A stretch of DNA of 64,000 nucleotides from Corythucha ciliata (taxonomy: Eukaryota; Arthropoda; Insecta; Hemiptera; Tingidae): contig CM075941.1 in NCBI GenBank assembly GCA_038030265.1, forward strand, positions 10,974,001-11,038,000, read 5' to 3'. Position numbers and translations under genes: made by a program. Position 1 is the first letter of the stretch. Each line of letters begins with the position of its first letter. Below the pieces are notes generated by a model. It made no database searches. It was not told the DNA's origin and saw only the letters and a list, made by a program, of their open reading frames with translations. This document shows positions 45,296 through 56,848 of the stretch, one piece after another.

Positions 45296-47396
45296 TAGGG
45301 TTGCCAAGTTGACGACATTTGACGAAATGTTCAAAGACCAGAATCTGCCTGGACAAACAGGAAAAAATTGGGACACTTGACTTGAAATGATACTTCATGA
45401 GTCACCGTGATGTCATCATAGAGGGCACTCGTGAAGGACGTGCTTGAGCTAGAACAACATAAACTAAAGCCACAAAATCTATGACCACAAAATGCTCTCA
45501 CGACAAAAATATTGAACACCAAAAAGTTTAAAAGCTCGAACCAAAGACAAAGAAAGCTGCAGTCTCAAAATGCCTGAACCCCAACGAACCTAAGGTGTAA
45601 CCCCAAAACGCTCCAACCACAAAAAGCATTTAACCTCTGAATCCTCTATCCGCAAAAAGCTCTAACCCGAACTACGAATAAAAGTTCGAGAGCTGTCGAC
45701 AGTCTCATTCAACCTGAAGAACATAGTCACGAAAGTGTGCAAAATGATGGCATATGACTCCCCCTATTTACGATTCTGGGAGTCTGCCATGCTGAATCTG
45801 GGGCCTAAGGATTTTATAGCTAATTAAAGTCCTTAATTTGGCTCATGAATTTAATCGGAACAAAGGACATAGTCCTGAAACTGGTCTCATTCGAAAGGAT
45901 TTATGGAGCTGTTTACGAATATGATCGTCTGCCTGGAGCATTTGCCCTCTGTGGCATGTCAAACTCACGAAATTTGGAAAATTCAAATTAACCGGAAGAA
46001 CATAGTCCTAAAACTGGCCTCAATCGATAGGTTTTGTGTAGATGATTACAAATATGATCGTCTATCGTAACGCAGAGAGCTCCAACCCCAAAAAGGTGGA
46101 ACGACAAAAAACCCTAACCTCAAAAACTCTAACCACAGAAACCTCTATCCACAAAATTATTCAAACACAAAAAGCTCTCACACATTTTTTTTTTTTTTTT
46201 TTCAGAAGAGGTCTTTTTGGTTAGTGCTTTCTGTTGTTGAAGTTTTTTGTGTTTCGAGTATTTTGTAGTTCGAGCATTTTTAGGGTTGCTGCTTTGGGAT
46301 ACCAAGTTTTTGAGGTTCAATTTTGCTTTTGTTGAACTTTTTGTGATTAGTGGTGTTTGTGAGTCGAGCTTTTTGCGGTCCAATATTAGGTGAATACAGA
46401 ATTTTGTAGTTGAGTGCTTTGAGTGTTTCTTGTAGTAAGAACTTTTTGTGGTTATAGCATTTTGTTGTTCGAGCTTCGATTTTGGTCTTTCACCGGTTCA
46501 AAAACATTTTTTTTTTTTTGGTCAGGACCTCTTGTGGTTGAAGCTTTTTGTGCATGCAGCTTACGGCGCGGCGTTTGGTCTTCTTGGAGTTCAAGTTTTT
46601 GTGGATAGGGCATTTTGTGGTCAAGTGTTTTTTGTGGTTGAGCGTTCCTTGTAGTAAGAGCTTTTTGTGGTTAGAGGATTTTATGGTTCGAACGTTTTGT
46701 GCTTGGAGCATTTTGGAGTTGCTGCTTTCTGTGTTTCGAGCTTTTAAGGTTAGTTCTCCTTGTGGATAGAACTTTTTGTTGTTCGAGCTTCTTGGGGTTG
46801 CAGTTTTAGGTATTTGGTCTTATGGGAATTCAAGTTTTTGTGATTCAAATTGTTTGTGGTTAGACCTTTTCCTGGTCACTGCTTTTTGGGGTTAGGGGGT
46901 TATAGCTTTTAGTGATAGAGCTTTCTTTGGTTACAGCAGGTCAAGTGTTAATCTTGTCGTTAATGTTGTTTGATATTTGTGGGGTTCAAGCTTTCTATGG
47001 TTAGAGAGTTTAGTGGCAGGTACTTTTTATGAATAGAGCTTTTTGGCGTTCGTTTTTTATGTTCAATTTTGTCATGGATAAACGTTTATGTGGTCAGATA
47101 TTTCTACGGTTAGAGCTTTCTGTGGTTAGAGGATTTAGTGGTCAGAGCTTTTGTGGTTAGATCTTTTAGGGGTTTTGGGCTTCAATGTTTTTGTGGTTAG
47201 ATAATTTATTTTGGTTGAGAACTCGTTAGAGCTTTTGAGGTTAGAGCTTCTTGTGATTAGAGTGTTCAAGCTCAAGCACGACCTTCACGACGAAACCTCA
47301 ATTCGAGTGTCCCGTTTTTTCCTTTTTGTCCCGGTAGATTTCTGGACTTTGAACTTTTTGTCCACAATTTTCTCAAATTTCGAGTTGGCAACCCTA
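45296..47396. mobile_element. Second fold-back element, 2.1 kb, TTTTTGTGGTTAGAGC arms
   Basis: The ends are inverted copies: TAGGGTTGCCAA at 45296 and its complement ending at 47396. About 130 bp next to each also pairs: GACGTGCTTGAGCT (about 45436) pairs with AGCTCAAGCACGACC (about 47268), and GGGACACT (about 45369) pairs with the AGTGTCCC near 47309. Between these, degenerate units read CCACAAAAAGCTC in the left half and GAGCTTTTTGTGG in the right half. The switch is at the T run at about 46185-46203. Flanking 8-mers (ACATAAAT/GAATAAAG) do not match well. There is no transposase. The unit sequence is unrelated to that of the element at 12699-16957. Confidence 0.7.
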
Positions 47397-47416
47397 GAAT
47401 AAAGTTCTTTCTACTT

Positions 47417-47442
47417 CTTGTATGTACACTTGTACATACAAG
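47417..47442. repeat. Perfect 12-bp hairpin
   Basis: CTTGTATGTACA is followed by CT and then its exact reverse complement TGTACATACAAG. It lies about 20 bp outside the right end of the 45296-47396 element. Confidence 0.6.
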
Positions 47443-50037
47443 GAGATAGCAAGGACAGGAAAATTATTGAAACCGAAAGCTATATTTGGAAACCGTCAAT
47501 TCACCCCTTCAAACTGGTTAATTAGTACTAAAACTTTTTACTAAAAATTTTTTGCTGAATATACTGTCAATTTTTACCAAGAAACAGGCAAAGTCACCTG
47601 AAAACTGACACCCCCCCCCACCCTGACTGCCCATTCAAGCAGAAAACGGCAAATTTAGACCCCAGAACCTGATGGTTTAGCTTTAAAAAGTGAGTTCGTT
47701 TCCGGAAAAAGAAAATTTGACTCGTTATAATGACAGTTAAAAGTGGTTTTATCTCAAATAGGCCGTCAATTTCACCCTCGTAAACAACCAACAATTGGTC
47801 TGTTATGTATCGAGTAATTCAATTTTTAAGCGGGCCACACACGACCATGCTTGACAAGCATGGTTAGTCGCGCTTGTCATGCATGTTTGACGTTTGACGC
47901 CGCACCCACACGTTTAACCCCGCCGTCAAGCTTCATTTGTTATTGAAATTCATTACTTTGAAACGTAGGGTTATTGTGACGTCTGAAAAATGGTTTCCCC
48001 GATTTTTTCCTATTAGAGGCAATATGGCTTATTTTGATGGTTTACACTGGTTTCCCGAACCTTTCGTGTGACATCTCAGTGAAAATCCAACCAATTTTTT
48101 AAATTTTCTTAAAGCACAACAGGGTGTTTCCTCCTGAAACACCCTGTATATGTATAGTCAAAGGATTTATGGAAACCAATCCTGTGATTCATAGTAAAAT
48201 CACCCCAAAATCCCTCTTTCTTGATGCTTTGAAGGTTTGATGGTTTGAAACACACACACACGATCAAATCTGTTTGTCAAACCTCATGTTTGCGAGCAAA
48301 TTTTCTGGCAACGACTGAAAATCATCAAACGTGCTCTGAATCCTTCAAACTTGACCCCACACACGATCAAAAATAGACAAGTTTCGGAGGCTAACATTCA
48401 GTGAAAATACTTGTTAGGGAGTAAAATAGTCAAGAAATGGCAAGGATTCAGGGTTAAGTAGGTAAGAAATTGCCAGTTTCGGGGCTGAAATATCCTCAAA
48501 AATTGCAAGCGGTGGACTAAATTAGTCGCGTGACTGCATGTTTGCGGCTATAAACAGCTGCGAGGTCACTATTTTAGGGGGAAACCCTGCGACATTTTGG
48601 AGCAAGAATTTGCTGTTGAACACGATTGTACGTGCCAATAAATGACTAAGCAGTTAAGCACTTCAATAAACGAATTGTATGGCTAAAAAGCCGTTAATTG
48701 TAACATTGGAGCTCAGTCGCCACGAAATTGCTACTATCGGAGATACAAATATGAAAATTGTAATTTTCGGGTCTAAATATCACCGAAATAGTCCAAGACA
48801 CCTGGCCCCGGGGGCCAAAAATTTTAGCCCACTCAGCCATAGGGCCGGAAACGGTCGAATATTACTTTAAGGCTTGAAAAAGTTTGGTGATTTTGAGAGA
48901 ACTGATCATTAGGCCTGGAAAGTGCTAATTCAGTCCCGAAAACTTCTCTCGTTGAAGCGTAGCACTAAAAACTAATTATGTGACGACAAAGCTGGGAATT
49001 TCCCGCCTAGAAAACACACTTGGATCATGAATCATTGAATTTCTGTCCGAAACTGGTACTTTCGGCGCTGAAGCTGACTATTTGTCCTATAAATCGTTCA
49101 GTTTAGCCCGAGAAACAGAAAACACAGAATATTATTGAACCGCCGATCCAAAGCCGTTCCAAGTCGGCCGAAACCTTCGACAACGCGAAGCGCTCATGTT
49201 TGGCCCATTTAGGAGTCGTCGATTTGGGCTGGCCGAGACCGGGTACATTCCGCTAGTGACCCAAAGAAATCACCGCGATATCGGCAAAAATGGCCTAAAT
49301 TCAAAATTATACGAAACTACATGTCGGATTTTAGATCAGACAAGCCGTTGAAGGAATTCTGATTTTTTTCGCCGCTTTGGCCTGTTTTAAGGGGGCCGCA
49401 CAAATGTTCCCACCAATTCTTTTCTCACGCTGACGACAGCCCTGTAGCCCGAGGAAGAGATAATCGGCGGATTCTAACGCCCCTTTAGGGGTCACTGACG
49501 GCTGCCTGGGCCGTTCGGGTCTGGGGCATTTTGGCAGGGACCGGCTGCATTTTTAGTAGAATAGTCTGGGGGGGGGGGGGTTGTACCCATGAACCGCGTC
49601 CGAATGTTTCCTTTTCTTGCTAAGCGGGTTCGTCGACTCACTCAGACCCCTCTTGACCAGTTTTATCCAAAATATGATTATCGAGGTTGTCAATCCCTCC
49701 AATTATATTCGAGACAATGAAAATGTATCGAAATGAGTTCCAACACATCAATCAGCGTGAGTGTTTTTCTATAGAGCGCTAGGCGCGATTCTGCGGCTAA
49801 ATTACCGATTTCCGAACATAGCGAAGTTTCATGAGGAAAACAGTTCATGTTACAGGGCTCTTGCAAAATTTATTCACACCAATTTATCGTTATTTTACTT
49901 TATTTCGCCTATTTTTATATATCCTGCCAGCCATGCTACGTTCACCGTGTTTTGAATCATTAGTTTACGCGAGACCCCCCTCTGCCACCACCCTATTCCA
50001 TCGTGACTGACTAACAGCATCTCTTTGGCAATTGGCA

Positions 50038-50040
<3 letters not shown>
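47443..50040. repeat. Degenerate GTCAATTT / CAGTTTCGGGGCTGAAA arrays, no gene
   Basis: Divergent units based on ACCGTCAATTCACCCCTT occur at 47480-47800, and units based on GCCAGTTTCGGGGCTGAAAT at 48390-49130. The text between is nondescript. A stretch near 49270-49460 resembles 42050-42350 loosely (GCCGTTGAAGGAATTCTGA against GCCGTTAAAGGATTCCGA). Open frames here (for example 48679-48870 and 49761-49955) have no recognisable content. Confidence 0.45.
48119..48147. repeat. Perfect 12-bp hairpin ACAGGGTGTTTC
   Basis: ACAGGGTGTTTC, a CTCCT loop, then GAAACACCCTGT. It could be two transposon ends joined head to head, or a transcription-related hairpin; the sequence alone does not decide. Confidence 0.55.

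Positions 50041-50083
<43 letters not shown>
50041..50083. repeat. Poly-T tract of 43 bases
   Basis: An uninterrupted T run, the longest homopolymer in the window. It could be the tail of a minus-strand retroposon, but no element body is recognisable next to it. Confidence 0.7.
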
Positions 50084-50088
<5 letters not shown>

Positions 50089-50751
50089 TTAAAAATTCTT
50101 ATTTTTAGAATCTTTCAAGCCTTAACAACGGTGCACCACCTGGATGCCATTCACTTGAGAATCAAAAATGCAGCCCAGTGCGTAGGCGCACCCCATCCAA
50201 TTTCAGTGAATGAAACACAAGCCTTGTTCACACGTTTTTTGAATGGCCCGCGATATTTATTTATTTATTTTTACTTGGCTTTATGCAGAGATCAGATTAA
50301 AAATAGGCGAGAAAAGTGCCTATAAAATAGTCTCTCAGGCCTCTCTCAAAATATTTTGAAACGTGCACAAAGAGATCCTTTTGCTAACTTTTAACGGCCC
50401 CAATAAACCCTTCCCTTCTCCCCATTCCTGTTCCAAATAAAAATTGCCTGTCTCTTCAACTGACCGTTAATCATGAAGTTGGTGAAAATGAAATTGTCAA
50501 GTTGTCTGTATCGCTTAAAAATAGCGAACCCTAAAAAAAAAAGGGGGTGGATTGGTGGCTGAGTAAATGTTGAGAGAGAGAGGGTGCCGTATTAGATTAG
50601 TTTCAACAGTTCAGTTTGTCCTATTCATTCAGAATTTTACATAATATACATTAATTTTGTTTTAATGAAGATTTTCAATAGAATTAAAAACGTCCTGGTA
50701 TTGTTTTTGTGATGAAACAGTGGCGGAGTGTGTTATAAAAAACAAAAAAAA

Positions 50752-51309
50752 ATGTCGTTTCTGGGTAAAGAAGAGAGGCAAAAGTGTTGGACAACGAGAG
50801 ACGCTTACTGGCAGTGTTTGGACAATAATCAAGACGCTGAAGTTTGTAATCAGCTAAGAAAAATTTACGAAGAAGCCTGCCCTTCTCAGTGGGTAAGTGC
50901 ATAGTTAATAAAATATTAATTAAAGTTTGTTTTGTTTCTTTTTTTGAATAAGAGTTTTGACGGGATATTTAAGGGGGGCGGGCGTGAATGTTGAATTCGA
51001 TAGAATTATAAAAATCTCTGAACCATGAATGAACCTAAAAGTCAATTTGGTCCATACGTTGGCGCATATCTGTGTTTATATTTACTTTCGTCGTCAATTT
51101 TTTCCCCGCAGTCAACTCACTCCCCCAGAACTCGAATTTTTCCCGTCACTTCTCTCTCTCACTTATTTAACTTATTTTCGTTTTTCTTTTTTTTTTTTTT
51201 TTTTAATTAATTTTAGGTGAGACATTTTGACAGGAAGCGCAGTTACCTACAATTTAAAGAACGAATTGAAAAACAAGGGTACGATCCTGACTCGACGCTT
51301 AAATCATAA
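50752..51309 (+). CDS. COA6: COA6-like cytochrome c oxidase assembly factor (2 exons)
   Basis: Exons 50752-50892 and 51217-51309 are joined by a GT-AG intron with a long pyrimidine tract; 77 residues, the size of the short human form. The twin-cysteine motif is clear: Cys12-x9-Cys22 and Cys32-x10-Cys43 (KCWTTRDAYWQC, VCNQLRKIYEEAC). It is followed by PSQWVRHFDRKRSYLQFKER, matching the COA6 helix after the motif. The family protein is imported into the mitochondrial intermembrane space, oxidised by the MIA40 pathway, and helps metallate the CuA site of COX2 together with SCO1/SCO2. The start is the first in-frame ATG after a short A-rich leader. AATAAA at 51383-51388 is a likely polyadenylation signal. 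Confidence 0.95.
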
Positions 51310-51382
51310 AATCCTAATTATCGTTTAAAGACGTTACGTAGTTGTACATATTTCACACCATTTTGTTTTAAACAAAATATAA

Positions 51383-51388
51383 AATAAA
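51383..51388 (+). promoter_or_regulatory. Candidate COA6 polyadenylation signal
   Basis: AATAAA about 75 bases after the COA6 stop codon, in an A/T-rich context. Confidence 0.5.
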
Positions 51389-51399
51389 CTAATTAAATA

Positions 51400-51838
51400 A
51401 TGCAATTTAACGCGCTTCAACGCGTTTTAGGAGGATTATGATTAAAAACTACTACCCCCCCTCCTAATATCCCTCCGACTAGCTCAAAGCTTGCCGTGAA
51501 TGGACGGGATGACCACGACCATACCACTTAAGGAATTATAACTGAGTATGCTTGGCCGCCATATTGAGCTTTAATAACAAAGTTAACGTAAAGATTTTAT
51601 TCTTTTACTAGTATGTTGGTTTTATGCTTCCTATTCATACATTTATTGCAACGTCGTGGAATGGCATAAGTGAGAATATTGTTCATTAAAAGAGCTGCAA
51701 TTCCAAAGTAGAAACGGCGAATGAAAAACTGGCGGGTTGTTAGAAATAAATCGAGAACGTTGTCTTTATAGTTACGTCAATCGCTCTTGAACCCTTTAAA
51801 TAAGTAAAATGAAATGATTGATTCTGCAAGTTATAAGG
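51400..51838. other. No gene seen between COA6 and the LINE tail
   Basis: AT-rich sequence without recognisable repeats or coding content. Confidence 0.4.
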
Positions 51839-51918
51839 CCCCGTTCAAAAAGTACCGTCTGCTATGCGTCTGTGGAGTCCATGTAACCTATCAAAATGCT
51901 TTTTCGAGGGAATAATAG
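51839..51918. mobile_element. Half copy of the Harbinger-like MITE
   Basis: GGCCCCGTTC, GGAGTCCATGTAACCTATCA and AAAATGCTTTTTCGAGGGAA match the reverse complement of the first half of the element at 28145-28287. TAA precedes it. It stops where the minus-strand LINE 3' end begins, which suggests that the LINE inserted into, or recombined with, the MITE. Confidence 0.6.
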
Positions 51919-51924
51919 TTTATT

Positions 51925-52890
51925 GCATCACAACATTAGTCGTAATACAACTCAGTAAATCGTGTAAATATACATATATATTTACAACCAAATCCAGTCT
52001 AGTAGGAGCTCCTCGACACGCTTCTTGAACGCCCAGAGACGAAAATTTCATGACTCCTGAGGGCAGCTTATTAAATAAACGAGGCCCCAATGCGTTTGGG
52101 TTGGAGTCTTGTGATCTGCTTAGGCGGCAACTCTCAGATATAAGCCGTTCCTTGTTGCAAGTCGCGTAGCATAGCCGTGCTGAAGGGGCAAAAATCTGCT
52201 GTCCAACAACCAAGTTCCTAGTCCAACAGGCCATCCTGAGAATGTACACGGTGACAAGTGTCGGGATTCTGCCCTTTTGAAAGAGTGGCCTGTATGAGTC
52301 TCTCGGCTTCGCCCCAACGAGAACTCGAACTGCCTTCTTCTGGAGCTTGAGGACCTTATGAGAATGCGGAGAATTACCCCATACCAGAGATACCATATGA
52401 CATTTTGGAGTGGAAGATGGCAAAGTATACCACTCTGAGAACAGATTCCGACAGCAACGTCGACAGCCGCCGAAGCTCGAACTCGGCCAGCGACAGCGGC
52501 TGATTCAGGCAAGCCACATGAGCCTCCCACGACAATCTTGAGTCGAACGTAATTCCCAGAAACTTGACACTGGAGCTATTCACCCTGCCGCAGGAAAGGT
52601 CCATCTGCAAGTCCAGCGTCTTTGCCTGATTTACTACGAGACGGTTTGACAGGCACCAGTCTCTCAGGATCGATGATGATTCTTCAATGCCCCTTCGAGC
52701 ATCCTCTAGCTGCGAAGTCTCACTCCCCGAGCTCACATTGTGACATCATCAGCGTAAAGAAACGGCTGCACCCTTGCCGACTCCAGGTTTGGCACGAGAT
52801 CGACGATGTAGATGTTGAAAAGCAGGGGCCCCAGATACAGCCCTGCGCAGCAGATACTGCGATTCCGCGAAGTCCGTTATCTGTTCGCTA
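51925..52890 (-). mobile_element. LINE 3' fragment (RT palm end, thumb, C-terminus)
   Basis: On the minus strand, about 52880-52745 reads LGPLLFNIYIVDLVP and FLYADDVT (intact YADD box). Then 52736-52374 has SILRDWCLSNRLVVNQAKT and VKFLGITFDSRLSWEAHVACL. Frame 52423-51920 gives KVLKLQKKAVRVL, YRPLFQKGRIPTLVTVYI and the C-terminal LFNKLPSGVMKF. It is 5' truncated, as usual for LINEs, with at least two frameshifts. It differs from the other LINEs in the window, so at least three LINE lineages are present. Confidence 0.85.
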
Positions 52891-52899
52891 ACCAAGAGC

Positions 52900-53720
52900 T
52901 CGAAACTCTTGAACTCATCTGTCAAGAGTCAAGAGTAAATCGTTTTGTTTGTTGTCATTGTGTGCGACTAAAAATTGCGAATTACACTTCTCCTATTCAT
53001 GATTTCATGCCCGCGAAAGCCCATCACAAAAAGACAAAACTAAACTAAACAATAGGTTAAACATCAGCTGTGTTAGAAACGTCAGGTTATAGCTCTCTTT
53101 GATCAAAATTAAGTAGAGGTTAAAAGCCAAAATCACGAATTTTGTGTTTTGTCCATTATCACGAAATTTGGGGTTTTGTCGAGCTATTATTTTTTGCGAA
53201 TTTATCGAAACCAAGAAATTTGGTTTTTGAAAGAGCAAAACCCATCCTCTGGCACTCGACTTTACCTGGAAAACCCATTAAAGGCTTGGCCAGGCATGTG
53301 TCCATATTGGACAAAATATCTTCCAATATTAATTAATTTATAGCATTGCCTAGAAACCGGCCAACTGGAAATTGAAACGAATTGTCAAATATTTTACAGT
53401 ATTTGACAAACGTGTGGCCCTCCTAATTCCTGATGGGTGAAATTCCTCATATTTTTTACAAAATCTCGTACTCTCACGTCCCTCCGCGGGCACACTCCTG
53501 AAAAAGGGTGCCCTGAGCAGTGCGATGGGAGGCAGGGTAACCAGCCGTCCATAGATGTAAGCCACCGATATGACGGAAAATGAAGAGGACCTTTTGCTGA
53601 GACTGAGAGTAGTACGCTCTGGTGGAGGCATGGCGGATTACAAGAGGTTGGCGTGGACCTCCTTGGAACCGCGAATGCTATTCATATAAAAACCGGAATT
53701 TGATTTGATTGCCAAAGAAA
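52900..53720. other. No gene seen; a few GAAATTTGGGGTTTT units
   Basis: Short degenerate units (53110-53250) are akin to the 10800-12690 array. A 93-codon minus-strand frame at 53350-53631 shows no recognisable domain. Confidence 0.4.
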
Positions 53721-53721
53721 C

Positions 53722-54400
53722 TGGAAATTTTGCCATTGAACAGAGTTTTTTGGATGAAAAACATGGAAAGATTACCCAATAGAATTATAGTTTAATAATT
53801 GAGCTTAGATGACGCTGTCTACGGAAATTTAGGGGATTACTCCCCTCCTCACCGCACCAGCCTAGTGACAACTGTGAATTCGAGGGAGTGGGGAGGCTGA
53901 AAATAAAGAAATTAATCTATAATTAAATACTTACTTCTTTACTTGTTTTGAGTTCCGAGAAAAAATTTCTCCCCAGGTGGGATTCGAACCCACGACCTCC
54001 TAGTTTCGCGCCAGGTGCTCTAACCAACTGAGCTATCCGGGGAGTCCACGCAAAGAGCGAATCCACCCAGGATAAATCCCCTCTCGGAACTCAAACTGCA
54101 CCTAACGGGTCAGTGCATGTCATACGTCATTTTTTCCTAATGTGTCCGACAATTAATTGAATAATTGAGCTTGGACCCTATCTACGGACGTTTAGAGGAT
54201 AACTCCCCTTTTCACCGCACCACCATAGTCACAAGTGTGAATTCAAGGGAGTGGGGAGGCTGAAAATAAAGAAATTAATCTTTAAATTAAATACTTACTT
54301 CTTTACTTGTTCTGAGTACAGGAAATTTCGCCATTGAACGCGGGTTTTTGGACGGAAAAAATGGAAAGATTACCCGATAGAATCCTACTTTTTGGACTAC
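53722..54400. repeat. Direct repeats bracketing a tRNA-like sequence
   Basis: About 160 bp starting AATTGAGCTTAGATGACGCT (53799) recurs at 54163 (AATTGAGCTTGGACCCTATC) and shares GGGAGTGGGGAGGCTGAAAA and AATACTTACTTCTTTACTTG. The tRNA-like sequence lies between the two copies. Further out, GGAAATTTTGCCATTGAAC (about 53728) and GGAAATTTCGCCATTGAAC (about 54320) also recur, but on the far side of each repeat. The repeated block is therefore either a partial tandem duplication of a tRNA-headed SINE or a small element with terminal direct repeats. Confidence 0.65.
53970..54043 (-). tRNA. tRNA-like sequence (probable tRNA pseudogene or SINE head)
   Basis: The minus strand folds as a cloverleaf of 74 nt: acceptor TCCCCGG with CTGGGGA, D-arm AGCTCAGTTGGTTAGAGCA with a good A box, anticodon stem CCTGG/CTAGG, and T-arm GTGGG-TTCGAAT-CCCAC with a perfect B box. 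The anticodon loop reads CGCGAAA: position 33 is G instead of the near-universal U, and there is one extra base between acceptor and D stem. The formal anticodon would be CGA, but the short variable loop does not fit tRNA-Ser. A pseudogene or SINE head is more likely than a working tRNA. Confidence 0.6.
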
Positions 54401-56848
54401 AACTGTCACGACTGACCATGAATAGCACAGGACTGAACGAAAATGTATCCAATTTTTTACCTTCAAAACCGATTAATTAGGCCTAGAAGTTCACAATACG
54501 AGTATTTCATCCCTGTTATTGGCTTCCACCCGTGCAAGAAGCTGGAAAATGTACTGGGCACACTGAAAACGCTAGTGAAATGCCAGGAAACAGTCCATAA
54601 TTTGACCAGGGCCCTTAATTGGTTCTTGGGATCATAAAATGAACCACAGAGTCTGACTATTTTGGCCCTAAAATTAATCAATCACACGGAATTGAATATT
54701 GGGATCACTGTAGACACTCTAGACTCTAGACTAGACAATCAATAATGCCTCAACATGGTGACTTTTCGGCCACGGTACTTACTACCTCTAACCCTGAAAG
54801 TCAGGAACGTAGCGATGGCGTGGCGGGAGAGGCAGTCCGCCACGGGTACCACTCAGTGGTGGTGGTTGCCAAAATCTGGACACATCGAGTTTGAAGACTC
54901 CCCCTTCCCCCTGCCTTCTCTGAGATTTTGAAAGAAACCGGACTTTGTCAATAGGGAAATTGCTTTTGTTTTGGGCAAACTTACGAATTTTGGTACCGAC
55001 AGTAAGAGTTTGCCCCTAAATTGTCCGTTTTAGAGTCGTGTATTCGGTATGATGCGATGATTTTAATTATTTCTGAACCAAGGAGTCAAAATTACCAGTT
55101 TTGGACCGAAAACCAAGGTATAGTGGTTATGAAACCGGTGATTTTTGGCCAAGTTAATTAGTTTCTGGGGCCTACGTTGGGTTGTGAGATAGTTTTGGGA
55201 CTAGGCAAACCTGAATATTTTGTTCCCGGGATTGACAGACAGTTCATGTGCTGAAAATACAGTTTCCGTGACAAAGATATAAGTTGTTTGCCTGTGAAAC
55301 AAAAGACAGTTTCGTGTCACGGGGTCATACGCCAAACACGGTCGATTAGTCAATTTTTGGGAGTATAAATTCGTCAGTTTTACGGCAACGTTTGGCGGAA
55401 TACCTGTTTTACATCTACGCCAATATGATTCTAGGCGGAATAGCTAATGGATTCCAGGCCAGAGTAGTTAGGTTATTGAGGGTGGAAATAGTCCGTTTCC
55501 TGGCTATTACGTCAGTTTCTAGGGAAAGTCAGTCTCCCTCGATATCCCGTCGAAAATCGGTAATATTCTTGTTTTTTTCTTTTTGGAAAAATCTGTTTGT
55601 GGAGGAAAATGTCTTGGCTTTGGGCTGAAACGACAGCTTGGGACTAAAGTTACCGTTTCCTGTATGAAATTGTCAGTTTCAAAGGTAAAGCCTGCAGTTC
55701 TAGATGTTCTGACAGTATTGTGAGTCATCGGAAGGGGGTCATCGTGAAACGTACATTTAGATTTTATGTAAAGTTTCCTGTTCAATGGGCCTCGATATCT
55801 AGATTTAGGGCCAAAATTCCAAATTTTACGAACAAATAGTAAGTTTTATGGGCGGATCGAGGCTATGGACATCCCATTGTGTGAAATTGACTATTTCTTT
55901 GTGAAAAATTCTGCAGTTCTGAAAAGAGTAGCTTTTTTTCAACGTGTGGTCTTCATTCGTGGATTCCTTATTTATGGGCTCTATTTTCTTGGGCTTTGTA
56001 CACGTGGACTCTGTATTCGTAGAGAAGAATCTTGGATTTGGCCCCCTCTATTCAGGTCTCCTTTATCCGCCTAAGGCTGAGCGTATAGCAAGCAGTAGCG
56101 TAATTAAGACAATACAATACAAATCAAAATTCGTTGGTAGTGCTCGATTCATTTGCCAGGAAAACTAACTGTATTTTCTAGTTTTTTCACATTTTCAGTA
56201 AGTTTTTAAGATATGAACGATCACTCAACCCGCCCCGGGGTGCCAAATGCTTTTTAACTGCCAGTGCTGAAAGTTTCATCTTTCTTCAGAAAATTCACTC
56301 CTTGAACGCTTTGAGACTGACAATTTACCTCTCAGACTCCGCATCTTCCACGGTCGTGAAAAGCTAGTAACTTTGACCTAGAAACAAACTTCCCTGCGAT
56401 TGTGGGGGGTGGCGGAGATCCGTCACGAAACATTATTTAGGCATCGCCACAACAGAACGCGGACTGGTCCGCTTGTGGGAAAAACCATGGCAACATCAGG
56501 GTATACCTCGCCAATTTTGACATATGGTTCTTTGGCGAGCGGACCAGTCCGCGCGGCAGTTAACGAGGCCTTTAAAGCCACAAAAACATCCTGCCGCCCC
56601 ACCACCATCACCCGCAACGTCTTGCTAAAACTAACCCCCCCCCCCCCCGAAAATTTTGTTTTCGTTGACCGAAATATTCTTGTCACAGAATTGGAGACAC
56701 AAGCGAGGCCAACAATGAAGTAGCATCAGTTAATAAACCAAAGTCGAAAAAATTCTTCAGACAGGTACGCCTGGTTTTTTTCCATGCTTGTAACACCTTG
56801 TTTCCTGTTATTTACGTACCACGAAACTCGTTACTTTTAACAGCAATA
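54401..56848. other. No gene seen; CAGTTTCTGGGG-type degenerate units
   Basis: Units of about 25 bp built on GTCAGTTTCTAGGG and GACAGTTTCGTGTC are scattered over 54950-55870. The rest is unremarkable apart from the inverted pair at 56458-56553 and a poly-C run at about 56636-56648. The final 300 bp should contain the THADA promoter or an upstream 5' UTR exon, because TTTTAACAG at 56835-56843 resembles a splice acceptor. Confidence 0.4.
56458..56553. repeat. Paired near-palindromes upstream of THADA
   Basis: CGCGGACTGGTCCGCT (56458-56473) and AGCGGACCAGTCCGCG (56538-56553) are exact reverse complements, 64 bp apart, and each is itself almost a palindrome (GCGGAC..GTCCGC). They lie about 300 bp before the THADA start codon. 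They could be dimeric transcription-factor sites, or the ends of a very small element. Confidence 0.5.

Noticed and set aside
45288..47404. An 8-bp hAT target duplication around the second fold-back
   Set aside because: Flanking 8-mers ACATAAAT and GAATAAAG agree at too few positions to claim.
53970..54043. A functional tRNA-Ser(CGA)
   Set aside because: The variable arm is too short for Ser, position 33 is G, and the sequence sits in a repeated block; it is kept only as a tRNA-like sequence.
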